Shown here: positions 51,938-61,285 of the stretch, one piece after another
Numbering within the stretch: the first letter of the stretch is position 1
Layout of the letters: every line of letters begins with the position of its first letter
Source: Hyalangium versicolor
GTDB lineage: Bacteria; Myxococcota; Myxococcia; Myxococcales; Myxococcaceae
Direction: 5' to 3'
Length of the DNA stretch: 64,000 bases
Assembly: GCF_020103695.1 (NCBI RefSeq)
Contig: NZ_JAHXBF010000040.1
Span: 1 to 64,000, forward strand
Position numbers and translations under genes: made by a program
The notes under the pieces: model-generated
Database searches by the model: none
The model's input: the letters and a program-made list of their open reading frames with translations, nothing else
What the model was told of the DNA's origin: nothing

Positions 51938-52806
51938 TGTCCACCGCTCGTCTTAGCAGGCGCCGCCGGGAGCTGTACGCTATCCAAGGTGAAGCCCCTG
52001 CCGCTCGCATCCCTCACCTCCAACGTGAAGACTCTGCCTGCCCCTGGCGAGGGGAGCTCTGCATCCACGGCTACCCGCCCCTCTTCTCCGGGAGCAATCC
52101 GCCCCGGTTTCACAGCCATCGTGCGCACTGGCACCAGCGCCCCATTCGTCTCGCTGCGCAGCACCGCCTCGATGGGCGTCCAGGCCGGCAGGTCCGGGGG
52201 ATTCCGCACCTGGAAATCCAGTAGGAGCCCGGTGGCGAGCAGGTAGACCGTACCTTTCGCGTGCAGGGTGTTCCTCGTCTGCGCGTCGATGGCTTGGGCT
52301 TGAACCGCGCCTCCACCCAGCCGATCCGCGAGCTCCCATACCTCCGCACGGGGGAGCTCCGCCTGAGCGCGCGCTTCCGCCAGGGCGGCCTGACAGGCCT
52401 CCAGGGATTGGGGCCGCCGCACCACGTCGATGCGCCCATCCACCTCGGGCGGGCGCGAGACGAGCACGAGGACGGCCCACTCTGGGCGGGCCCCGTCCGC
52501 ATACCGCACCCGGAGCACCCAGCGTTCCTTCTCGCTGGGGCTCACCACGGGAGCGATGACGAGGGAGCTTTCTCCCGTCGCTATGAGTTGGAGGCGAGAG
52601 GCGTCCAGTTGCAAGGAATCCTTGTCAATCGGAGCGTCGAACAGCAGGACCAGCGGAATGCTGGCGGCTACGCGCACTTCCGGCGGCGGCTCAAGGGGGC
52701 TGCCAGAGAGCGTCACGCTCCGTCCGCGCAGGGACTGAGGCTGGGCCTCGGCGGTTGTCATTACCAGCAGAACAACGACCCAGGCCCTCGTGGCGGGTTG
52801 GAGCAA
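51934..52806 (-). CDS. DUF2381 family secreted protein (myxobacterial paralogous family)
   Basis: A 290-residue protein of the DUF2381 (TIGR02268) family, common in myxobacteria and often next to kinases. TTG 52806 is chosen as start: an AGGAGG-like site (52817-52822) lies 10 bases upstream, and it gives a clean signal peptide (LLQPATRAWVVVLLVMTTAE, cleaving after AEA). The open frame extends to 52848. Conserved features include strand-rich halves and PLVLLFDAPIDKDSL, KERWVLRVRYADG and a central charged helix. Its stop overlaps the kinase start. Function unknown. Confidence 0.82.
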   Translation of the reverse strand: MLQPATRAWVVVLLVMTTAEAQPQSLRGRSVTLSGSPLEPPPEVRVAASIPLVLLFDAPIDKDSLQLDASRLQLIATGESSLVIAPVVSPSEKERWVLRVRYADGARPEWAVLVLVSRPPEVDGRIDVVRRPQSLEACQAALAEARAQAELPRAEVWELADRLGGGAVQAQAIDAQTRNTLHAKGTVYLLATGLLLDFQVRNPPDLPAWTPIEAVLRSETNGALVPVRTMAVKPGRIAPGEEGRVAVDAELPSPGAGRVFTLEVRDASGRGFTLDSVQLPAAPAKTSGGQ

Positions 52807-52980
52807 GGACGTGTGACCTCCTGGGTTCGACTCTACCACTCGCTGCACGGCGATGTGGTGGGTCGTTGAGGAGGGAGGGAGGAACCGTGCGAGTGCAGGA
52901 GGAGAGGAGAACCTGATGCGTCATCGCTGAGCTGCGGGTGCTTGCGTAGCGTGAGTGGCACCGCAAACAGGAGGTGAGCC

Positions 52981-54468
52981 ATGGGGCTGCGGCAAACCGG
53001 AGCGTTGCTGATGACGTACCTGACGGCGTGCGCGGGCACACCCCGAGCGCAGTACCCGGAGAGTGACGCGGCGGAGAGGGAGGTGGCGGCAGCGCGCTAT
53101 GAGCTGCATGTGCTTACTGCGAGCAGTGGGCCCTCCGAGCCGGTGGAGGTGGACTCCGAGGACTTCCAGCGGGCCATGAGGGTGCTGGCGCGAGAGCACC
53201 GCCCAGGAGCGCAGCCGGCGCAGTCGGCGCACTGGCTGATGGAGGGCTCGCTGCAAGGCACCCTGCTGGCGGAGGTGGAGCGCGAGCGCGTGGTGCGGCT
53301 GATGCCGCTGGAGGACGACAGCCCGCTGGACGTGGCCTCGGCGGCGGAGATGAAGCGCAAGTACCTGGGGCTGTGCCAGCGGGACTACGGCGGAGGTGAC
53401 TGCCTGGGGTTGCTGGCGGATGGGCCCGTCCTCACACGAGAGGACCTGCGCACCCTGGGGCTGGCGCTCGCGTTGAAGGAGGTGCTCCAGGAGACGGGCG
53501 TGGCGCTCAAGGGGATGGTGTCCCCACAGGCGCTGGTCGCAATGTTGGTGTGGACCTGCTGCGTGTACTTGACGCTCTGGCTGCTACCCGAGCCGGTGAG
53601 CAAGGTGCTGGCCGCGAGCCTGACGGTAGCGCTGTTGGCGTGGCTGCCGGTGAGCACGCTGTGGAACCTGATGGAAGGATGGGGCCACCTGGTGCACGAG
53701 GTGGACCGGGCCACCTCCTTCGAGCAAGTGGAGGAGGCCAGCGCGAAGTTCCGCAAGCTCATGGGCCAGAACACGGCGCATGTATTGGTTCTGGTCGTGA
53801 CGGCGGCCATCACGGGAGGCGCGGCGAGGTTCAGCGCTCAGTTGCCGAAGCTGCCGGGCTTCGCTCTGGCGGAGGCCCGGGCAGGGGCTCAAGGCATGAG
53901 CCTTGCGACGGCAGGAGAAGTGGAAGCGGCCGCCATTGCCGAGGAGCAGACCGTTACTCTGATGGTGCGCCGCCCTGGGAGCCGCGCGGCTGCGGTGGCG
54001 CAAGAGGCTGAGGAGGGGCTGGCGGGAGCCACCCTCATCATCCGCCACCAAGGCGGCAACCGGCAGGTGCTCATCCACAACCAGCGCTGGCACGTGTCAG
54101 CCAACAGGTCCATCCGGGACATCCCGGCCAAGGACCCAATGGGGGATGAGCTCCAGGCAGCGGCTCTGCGCGTCAGGGACGCTTGGAGCCGCACCAAACT
54201 GCGCGACGCCGAATCTCACGCGGTCGGTGAGGCCATCAAACAGGGCGACTACATCAGGGCGCATCTAATGGAGCGCATGTTCCGAGGGAGATGGGTCGAG
54301 CAGCAGCTGCGCGACCAGTTCAGGCACCTGCGGTGGAGTCAGACCGGTGTCGACGCGGTGGACCCGGCGACAGGAATCAAATACGAGATCCTCACCGGGA
54401 CGGAGTGGAACATGGAACTGCACGGGCGAAGGATGGCCGAGGAGTTCTTCCGGATGATCACGTTCTGA
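52981..54468 (+). CDS. SitA-like lipoprotein polymorphic toxin
   Basis: A 495-residue lipoprotein (LTAC lipobox, Cys17) with an AGGAGGTGAG site before the ATG. The N-terminal delivery region contains ELHVLTASSGPSEPVEVDSE and several hydrophobic segments (about 182-235 and 265-290). The C-terminal approximately 130 residues differ in style and end in GVDAVDPATGIKYEI and NMELHGRRMAEEFFRMITF, a probable nuclease-like toxin domain. This matches the SitA layout of Myxococcus, in which lipoprotein toxins pass between kin by TraA/B outer-membrane exchange. The class (SitA5-like) is remembered, not computed. The next gene is the expected immunity gene. Confidence 0.72.
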   Translation: MGLRQTGALLMTYLTACAGTPRAQYPESDAAEREVAAARYELHVLTASSGPSEPVEVDSEDFQRAMRVLAREHRPGAQPAQSAHWLMEGSLQGTLLAEVERERVVRLMPLEDDSPLDVASAAEMKRKYLGLCQRDYGGGDCLGLLADGPVLTREDLRTLGLALALKEVLQETGVALKGMVSPQALVAMLVWTCCVYLTLWLLPEPVSKVLAASLTVALLAWLPVSTLWNLMEGWGHLVHEVDRATSFEQVEEASAKFRKLMGQNTAHVLVLVVTAAITGGAARFSAQLPKLPGFALAEARAGAQGMSLATAGEVEAAAIAEEQTVTLMVRRPGSRAAAVAQEAEEGLAGATLIIRHQGGNRQVLIHNQRWHVSANRSIRDIPAKDPMGDELQAAALRVRDAWSRTKLRDAESHAVGEAIKQGDYIRAHLMERMFRGRWVEQQLRDQFRHLRWSQTGVDAVDPATGIKYEILTGTEWNMELHGRRMAEEFFRMITF

Positions 54469-54480
54469 GGGGCCGTTTGA

Positions 54481-55089
54481 ATGTGGCTGAACAACGTCAT
54501 CTACGAGAACCGGGTCATCGAGAACGAACGGTTGGAACTCACTGATCGCAACTCGCTCTACTTTCTGGGTCACCACCTGACGCTTCGGCGTTGCACCCTT
54601 GTAGTAGGTGTGCCCGCCAAGAGACTTCACGTCAACAAGACGCGACTCGTGGAGTGCACCATTGAGGTGACCCGGGTGCTGAAGAATTTCGGCTGGGACC
54701 ACGCCCATTTGACAGGGTGTCGTTTCAAGGGTCGCTACTTCAGCAACGACTTCGGGAATTTGGAAGGTACGGCCGACGGAAGCATCGTGGATTGCGACTT
54801 CACCGCCGCGCAGCTGGATATGACCCGTTTCCTCAGTTGCGATGCCCGGACGATGCGTTTCCCACCGTGGCCGGGTTTGACCATTCTGGACCCCGTGCGC
54901 AGAGCCGCTGAGCTGGTCGCGCTGCCTTGGCCGGGTAAGCTCCGCGAATTCTTCCAGTGGTATGGGGAGGAACGGCCTGCTTCCACCGCCGCCGTCACGT
55001 ACTTCGCCCCCGACCTTGCCAAGCGCAACGGCACCACCCCGGAAGCCATCAAGTCCGTGCTCGAGAAACTCGACGGCGTGTACTACTGA
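54481..55089 (+). CDS. Probable immunity protein of the SitA-like toxin
   Basis: A 202-residue soluble protein, 12 bases after the toxin gene. Residues about 5-130 look like short parallel beta-helix turns (SLYFLGHHLTLRRCTLVV, KTRLVECTIEV, LTGCRFKG, SIVDCDFTAAQLD), pentapeptide-like in rhythm. The C-terminus is helical. There is no signal peptide, so it would act in the recipient's cytoplasm. Function is inferred from position only. Confidence 0.6.
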   Translation: MWLNNVIYENRVIENERLELTDRNSLYFLGHHLTLRRCTLVVGVPAKRLHVNKTRLVECTIEVTRVLKNFGWDHAHLTGCRFKGRYFSNDFGNLEGTADGSIVDCDFTAAQLDMTRFLSCDARTMRFPPWPGLTILDPVRRAAELVALPWPGKLREFFQWYGEERPASTAAVTYFAPDLAKRNGTTPEAIKSVLEKLDGVYY

Positions 55090-55099
55090 GCCATGGGGC

Positions 55100-56305
55100 C
55101 TACTTGAGGCCCTCGGCCGGCGTCGCGGGCGGCCGCAGCGAGGCAGCCACGTCCACCGCCTTGTCGAGCTGTGGATCCTTCCCCGCCGCGTACGGCAGCG
55201 CGTCCGGCACCTCGACGTCCACGTTCACCCCTATGCCCTCCAGCTGGGTTCCATCCACGGCCACATCCATCGTGGCGATATAGAGGAGATCCCCGTTGGA
55301 CAGGCGCACCGGTGCGCCCGCCATCACCGCCCCCGCCGTGCGCTCGCCCACCAGCGTGGCCATGCCCCGCTGCTTCATCGCGAACGACACCACCTCCTTG
55401 CCACTGCGCGAGTTGCCGTTCACCAGCAGCACCACTGGCTTGAGCCACGAGGGCCTCGCCGTCATCTGCTTGCCCGCCCGATCCTCCGACGTGAGCACTG
55501 GCAGGTTCTTGTTGAAGAGGTTGAGGAACTCCGCGTTGCACCCGCCCCACCCGTCCCGGAAGTCCACCACCAGCGAGTCCGCATCCTCCAGGCGGTACAG
55601 GATGTACTCCGCCAGCGCGTCCTGGAACTCGGGGCCTGCGCATGAGTACACGTGCTGATACGCCACGCGCTTGCCCCCACGCTGAAGGACTCGCGAACTC
55701 TTCGCCTGTACTTCGAGCCACTCGGTCTTCGGATCGATGAGCCGTGGTGTCAGCGTCACTGTCAGCGGCGGCTGGCCCTTCGCTCGCTCCACCGTCACGC
55801 GCGTGGGCTTGCCATCCCGACCCTTCAGCGAGCGCACCGGTTGGAAGGGCTGCCCCTCCACGCTGACGATGCGATCGCCTCTCAGCAGCCCCGCCTTCTC
55901 CGCCGGGCCTCCCTGGAACACGTGGCGCACGAAGAGGCCCTCGGGGCGCTCCGCGAGATCCACGCCCAGGCTCACGTACTCCTCCGGCTTCTTCGGCTTC
56001 AAGACCCACCGGAACACCGTCGACAGCCCCACGTAGCCCCACGTGTCTTGCGCGTAGTACTCCGTGTGCGATGTCTGCAGGTCCGCCAACGCCTTGCGCG
56101 TGAGCCGCTCGAAGTCCTCCTCGCTCTTCGCCGCCGCGGCGTAGCCCTTGTGGCTCGCGGCCCAGGCCTCGGCCTTCTTCGCGTCGTAGAAGCGCTCGCG
56201 CACCTCGGACACCACTTCGTCCCCCAGCTTCGCGAAGCGGCCCTGCGCCTGCGCCCCTGCGCTCGCACCCAGTCCCCAGAGCAGTATTGCGATCCAGCGT
56301 CCCAT
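55100..56305 (-). CDS. S41 family peptidase with PDZ domain, secreted
   Basis: A 401-residue C-terminal-processing-type protease. The ATG at 56305 follows a strong GGGGAGGAGAA and gives a signal peptide (cleaving after AQA). A PDZ domain (about 110-190: GVDLAERPEGLFVRHVFQGG, AEKAGLLRGDRIVSVEGQPF) is followed by the peptidase core VVDFRDGWGGCN and NGNSRSGKEVVSFAMKQ, which contains the nucleophilic Ser, then GERTAGAV. Periplasmic. Related to tail-specific proteases; the PDZ-to-core linker is Cys-containing. Confidence 0.9.
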   Translation of the reverse strand: MGRWIAILLWGLGASAGAQAQGRFAKLGDEVVSEVRERFYDAKKAEAWAASHKGYAAAAKSEEDFERLTRKALADLQTSHTEYYAQDTWGYVGLSTVFRWVLKPKKPEEYVSLGVDLAERPEGLFVRHVFQGGPAEKAGLLRGDRIVSVEGQPFQPVRSLKGRDGKPTRVTVERAKGQPPLTVTLTPRLIDPKTEWLEVQAKSSRVLQRGGKRVAYQHVYSCAGPEFQDALAEYILYRLEDADSLVVDFRDGWGGCNAEFLNLFNKNLPVLTSEDRAGKQMTARPSWLKPVVLLVNGNSRSGKEVVSFAMKQRGMATLVGERTAGAVMAGAPVRLSNGDLLYIATMDVAVDGTQLEGIGVNVDVEVPDALPYAAGKDPQLDKAVDVAASLRPPATPAEGLK

Positions 56306-56438
56306 CCGTGTTCTCCTCCCCTCCCTCACCGAGAGAGCACTCGTGGAGGCTACATCTCCTGGGCCCCCTGTGTGGGGTGCATGACAGCTCGCACGTGGCC
56401 CGGCGAAACGCACACCGGCCGGTTAGGCATGGGAGAAC

Positions 56439-57080
56439 GTGCTGGACTCGTCCTCCTCTCCCCTGCGCCTCGCCCTCGTTGCCGAGGACCCGCTCGCCCG
56501 GGGTGCCCTGTCTCGCGCCCTCTCGGAGCTGGGCAGAGAGGACCTCACCATCGCCTCGGCTGGCACCCTCTCGGAGTTGGAGGCGACCCGCTCCGAACCT
56601 CCCGACGTGGTGCTGTGGGACGTGGGCCTGCGCCTCTCCGAGGCAGAAGGACGCCTGGACGCTCCCGAGTTGGGGGCACCCGTGCTCGCGTTGGTGCCTG
56701 ATGAGGCCGCGGCGGAGCTGGCTCTCGCCGCGGGCGCTCGAGGCCTGCTTTTCCGGGATGCCGCTCCCAGCGCACTGCTGGCCGCACTGCAGGCGGTGGC
56801 TCGGGGGCTCGCCGTCTTCGAGCCCGCGCTCTCGCCGGTGCGCCCCACTCCGCGTGCCTCCACCTCCACGCCTCCCGGCCCAGAGCCCCTCACACCGCGC
56901 GAACGTGAGGTGCTCGCGCTGCTGGCAGAGGGCCTCTCCAACAAGGCCATTGCCGACCGGCTCTCCATCAGCGAGCACACCGCCAAGTTCCATGTGAACG
57001 CCGTGCTCGCCAAGCTGGGGGTCCAGCGGCGCACGGAAGCCGTCGTCCGAGCCGCACGCATGGGGTGGGTGACGTTGTAA
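56439..57080 (+). CDS. NarL/FixJ-type response regulator
   Basis: A 213-residue regulator from GTG 56439. Receiver domain: acidic pair Glu16/Asp17, phospho-acceptor Asp61 in VVLWDVGL, but the usual GYLLKD block reads GLLFRD, so the conserved Lys is Arg and phosphorylation may be altered. LuxR helix-turn-helix at the C-terminus: LTPREREVLALLAEGLSNKA and ISEHTAKFHVNAVLAKLGV. The fragment right after it is the tail of a histidine kinase, suggesting it once had an adjacent kinase partner. Confidence 0.9.
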   Translation: MLDSSSSPLRLALVAEDPLARGALSRALSELGREDLTIASAGTLSELEATRSEPPDVVLWDVGLRLSEAEGRLDAPELGAPVLALVPDEAAAELALAAGARGLLFRDAAPSALLAALQAVARGLAVFEPALSPVRPTPRASTSTPPGPEPLTPREREVLALLAEGLSNKAIADRLSISEHTAKFHVNAVLAKLGVQRRTEAVVRAARMGWVTL

Positions 57081-57084
57081 CCAG

Positions 57085-57150
57085 GTGCGGAGCACACCGG
57101 ACTGGGGCGGCACGTTCACGCTCTATCTGCCCATGGCGCCTCCAGCGTAA
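57085..57150 (+). pseudogene. C-terminal remnant of a histidine kinase
   Basis: A short frame ending in TAA (57148-57150) encodes STPDWGGTFTLYLPMAPPA. GGTFTLYLP is the last conserved strand (G2 box and after) of the HATPase domain of sensor kinases. Nothing of the rest of the kinase is present: the region upstream is the response-regulator gene, in another frame. It is therefore a deletion remnant five bases after the regulator stop. Confidence 0.6.
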
Positions 57151-57194
57151 GGTCGCGGTACTCGGTTGCTCCAGAGGGAGACCCAGGTTTGACC

Positions 57195-58217
57195 ATGCGC
57201 TTGCGTCACGCGCTCCTTGTGCTGGTTCCGTTGCTCATCGGGCTCTCAGGTGGGTGCGGCGGGTGCTCGACCCGTTTCTCCAGAGCCCCTGTTGATGCGG
57301 GCTTTGCTCCAGCCCACGAGGAGACCTCAACTGCGGCGCCATCCCCTGACCCAGGTGACTTGAACGAACTCGATCCTCCCTTTGGAATCCCCTCACCCGA
57401 CTTCGCAGGCGCTGTCGTTTTCGAAACCGTGGGGGAGCCCGACGCAGACAACCGCTTTCCTTCCGTAGTCATGATCCATCCACAGATGAGCCCTGGCTCG
57501 GGAAGGATCCGGGAATGCAGTGGCGTCATCGTCGCCCCACGCCTCGTCCTCACCGCTGGCCACTGCGTCTGCCAGCGCCGTCAGGTCTCCGTTTCAGGCA
57601 GCGATCCGGAGCAACGGGTGGATGGCACTTCCTGTGCTCGAAGTGCCATCGCGACGGTCTTCTTCTATGACCAGGCCACGCACCAACCCCGACAGATCGG
57701 GGGCGCTACCTCCCAGCAGCATCCAGGGCGGATCCGTCCTCATCCACAGTTGGAGGTTCGGTTGAAGGAGGGGGAAGATGTGCTCTCCAGCCATGCGGAT
57801 CTGGCTCTCATCCTCCTGGAGGAGCCGGTCCCCTCTGGATTCCGTCCAGCTCGGTTGGCGAAGACCTCAGCCAGGCTCGATGACACGTTGACACGAGTGG
57901 GCTTCGGCTACGACGAGGCGCAGGGAGCCTTGGATGGAAGACGGCTCGTTCATCAGAGCAAAGTGCTGAAATCCCTATCCGACACTGACGAGAGGTTCCT
58001 CCTCGAGAATTCGGATGACTCCATCTTCAGGGGCGATGATGGAGGTCCATGCTTTCGGGAGGCACCCGACGGCCCCGAGGTCGTCGGCATCTCGACGACT
58101 GGATTGGGCCGGGAAGCATCCATGACAGACCTCTCTCCCTTCAGGGCGTGGCTGCTCCGAGAGATCGCCCTGGCAGCATCCGCCGAACCCAACCCTGATG
58201 GGGGAATCCGCGAATGA
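57195..58217 (+). CDS. Trypsin-like lipoprotein with catalytic Ser replaced by Asp (pseudo-protease)
   Basis: A 340-residue S1-fold lipoprotein (signal and lipobox LSGGC). It has His in LTAGHCVC and Asp in SHADLALILLEE, but the nucleophile motif reads RGDDGGPCF instead of GDSGGPC: the codon is GAT, so Ser is Asp. This should abolish trypsin-type catalysis while the fold is kept. It overlaps the following, intact paralogue by four bases (ATGA), so the two are made together. A regulatory or decoy role is inference. TTG 57189 is an alternative start. Confidence 0.88.
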   Translation: MRLRHALLVLVPLLIGLSGGCGGCSTRFSRAPVDAGFAPAHEETSTAAPSPDPGDLNELDPPFGIPSPDFAGAVVFETVGEPDADNRFPSVVMIHPQMSPGSGRIRECSGVIVAPRLVLTAGHCVCQRRQVSVSGSDPEQRVDGTSCARSAIATVFFYDQATHQPRQIGGATSQQHPGRIRPHPQLEVRLKEGEDVLSSHADLALILLEEPVPSGFRPARLAKTSARLDDTLTRVGFGYDEAQGALDGRRLVHQSKVLKSLSDTDERFLLENSDDSIFRGDDGGPCFREAPDGPEVVGISTTGLGREASMTDLSPFRAWLLREIALAASAEPNPDGGIRE

Positions 58218-59260
58218 TGAGCCTTCGAACGTGGCGCGCCATCCTCTGCCTGAGCTGCCCCTTGTTGGCCCTGTGGATTGGGTGTGCCTCCACCCCATCC
58301 AAGGTGTCCGATCCATCCGCGGAACTGTTTCCTCCCGGTGAGATGCTTGTGGCTCCAGGTACGCCAGATCTGGAGAACATCCACCTGCCCTCTGTCATGG
58401 TGAGCGCCAGCATCGTCACGGAGAGAGGCCGTCTCGCTCGCAAGTCCTGCTCGGGCGTCATCGTCCATCCCCGGCTGGTCTTCACGGCGGGGCACTGTGT
58501 CTGCGCGGCCAGGACCACCAAGGCCGAAGACCGACTCACCCACTTCACTGGGATGGAACCCACGGGCCCCACCCGCGCTGACCGCGTCGTGAAGCACGTG
58601 GTCTCGAGAGGGTCAGCGCTCGAAGATGTCTCGCTCACGAGCATCATCGATGCGAAATCGCCCTGTGCGGAGACGGTGACCGTGACCACGGTCCGATACC
58701 TTTCCACCCCAACAGGCTCCTCCTCCAGGCCGGAGATTCGTGACCATGTCGGCGAAGTGGTGATCCACCCCGCACTCGAAATGATCTCGGGCCGACGTGG
58801 CCAGGCTCAAGGAGTGGTGTGGAGCCATGCGGATCTCGCTGCCATCTTCTTGAAAGAGCCTTTGGAGGACACCCTTCCTCGTCTCAGCCTCACAGAGACC
58901 GAAGTCCGGGTAGGACAGGCCGTCACCATGGTGGGCTACGGCACTGGGAATGACGCGTCTCCCTCTTTTGGCGTCCGGCACTTCGGAAACAATCGAGTGA
59001 CCCAGCTCATCTATCTGGAGACGGGGAGCACAGCCTTCAGGACGGAAGAGCAGCAACTGCTCGATGGCGAGGTGGCATCTCATGCCCAGGGTGGCGACAG
59101 CGGAGGGGCTTGCGTCAGGAGCAGCAACAAGCACGAGCTCATCGGGATCACGTCGATCGGCGCGCAGAAGCCCACGGGAGAGCGCATGTCCATCTTCACC
59201 AGCGTCTATTCCCACCGTGGCTGGCTGCTCCAGATGATCAAGCAAGCCGACAAGAGCTGA
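58214..59260 (+). CDS. Trypsin-like serine protease, lipoprotein
   Basis: A 348-residue S1 protease with lipoprotein signal (LWIGC, Cys24). Triad intact: His in FTAGHCVC, Asp in SHADLAAIF, Ser in GGDSGGACV. It is coupled to the pseudo-protease upstream and shares the HCVC feature with the pair at 13959-15965. The insert VVSRGSALEDVSLTSIIDAK between His and Asp is longer than in the others. Confidence 0.9.
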   Translation: MMSLRTWRAILCLSCPLLALWIGCASTPSKVSDPSAELFPPGEMLVAPGTPDLENIHLPSVMVSASIVTERGRLARKSCSGVIVHPRLVFTAGHCVCAARTTKAEDRLTHFTGMEPTGPTRADRVVKHVVSRGSALEDVSLTSIIDAKSPCAETVTVTTVRYLSTPTGSSSRPEIRDHVGEVVIHPALEMISGRRGQAQGVVWSHADLAAIFLKEPLEDTLPRLSLTETEVRVGQAVTMVGYGTGNDASPSFGVRHFGNNRVTQLIYLETGSTAFRTEEQQLLDGEVASHAQGGDSGGACVRSSNKHELIGITSIGAQKPTGERMSIFTSVYSHRGWLLQMIKQADKS

Positions 59261-59434
59261 GCCCTGCGCCCCTCCCCGAAAGCATGACTCTCCTGCCCAC
59301 TCGCGCAGTCCCGCCCAGCACTCCCCTCCAAAAGAAGAGGTCACCTGCCTGAACGGATAGGTCTCCTCCCTATCCGTCTCGCCGATGTGGCGCGCTCCCG
59401 AGGCCTTTAGTTTCTGGTCCAGAAAGGAAACGCC

Positions 59435-60328
59435 ATGTCCGACCTGCTCTCTTTCTCCCAGTCCATCGCCTCCCTCGTCGAGCGCATCGCTCCCTCCGTC
59501 GTCCGCGTGGAGGCCCGCCGCCGTCACGGCGCCACCGGCATCGTCTGGAGCTCCGATGGCCACATCCTCACCACCAGCCACGCCGTCGAACACGAAGGCC
59601 AGATCCAGATCAGCCTCCCCGAGGGCCGCACCGCTCCCGCCGAGCTCGTCGGCCGTGACCCGAGCACCGACCTCGCCCTCCTCAAGACCGAGGCCCCTGG
59701 CCTCACGCCCCTCGCCCCCGCTCCCCTCGAGGGCCTGAAGGTCGGCCACCTCGTCCTCGCCATCGGCCACCCCGGCCGCACCACCCGCGCCACCCTCGGC
59801 ATCGTCAGCGCCCTCGGAGATGAATGGCGCACCCACGCGGGCGGCCGCATCCACCGCTACCTGGAGACCGATGCCGACCTGCCTCCCGGCTTCTCCGGCG
59901 GCCCCCTCGTGGACGCCCAGGGACGCTTCCTCGGCCTGCTCACCGCCGCCTTCTCCCGCACCGCCGCCGTCGCCATCCCCGGCGAGACGCTCACCCGCGT
60001 CGTCTCCACCCTCAAGGAACACGGCGGCATCCGCCGCGGCTACCTCGGCGTCGGCGCCTACCCCGTGCGCCTGCCTCAGCCCCTGTCCTCCCTCGCTGGC
60101 GCGGACACCGGCCTCATCTTCCTCTCCGTGGACCCCGACGGCCCCGCCCACCGCGCCGGCCTGCTGCTGGGGGATGTGCTCGTGAACCTCGGCGGCCGCT
60201 CCCTGGAGGGCGTGGAGGATCTGCTCGGCTACCTCGCCGACGAGAAGGTCGGCTCCACCGTCCCCGCCAAGGTGCTGCGCGCCGGAGAGCTGCGCGAGGT
60301 CTCCCTCACCATCGGCAAGCGCTCGTGA
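59435..60328 (+). CDS. HtrA-like serine protease with PDZ domain, no signal peptide
   Basis: A 297-residue S1C protease. Protease domain: His in TTSHAV, Asp in PSTDLALL, Ser in PGFSGGPLV. A PDZ domain covers about residues 200-295 (GLIFLSVDPDGPAHRAGLLL, GDVLVNLGGRSLEG). Unlike DegP/DegS there is no signal peptide or membrane anchor, so it is predicted cytoplasmic. AAAGGAAA precedes the ATG. The next gene, a paralogue, starts 31 bases downstream. Confidence 0.88.
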   Translation: MSDLLSFSQSIASLVERIAPSVVRVEARRRHGATGIVWSSDGHILTTSHAVEHEGQIQISLPEGRTAPAELVGRDPSTDLALLKTEAPGLTPLAPAPLEGLKVGHLVLAIGHPGRTTRATLGIVSALGDEWRTHAGGRIHRYLETDADLPPGFSGGPLVDAQGRFLGLLTAAFSRTAAVAIPGETLTRVVSTLKEHGGIRRGYLGVGAYPVRLPQPLSSLAGADTGLIFLSVDPDGPAHRAGLLLGDVLVNLGGRSLEGVEDLLGYLADEKVGSTVPAKVLRAGELREVSLTIGKRS

Positions 60329-60359
60329 CGCGCCGTGCCCCCAAAGAAAGGCTTCGTCC

Positions 60360-61271
<912 letters not shown>

Positions 61272-61285
61272 ATCCCACGGGCGGC

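Noticed and set aside
55083..57119. 678-codon minus-strand frame over the S41 peptidase and response regulator
   Set aside because: Overlaps two well-supported genes; the translation is Gly/Arg-rich with no recognisable fold.
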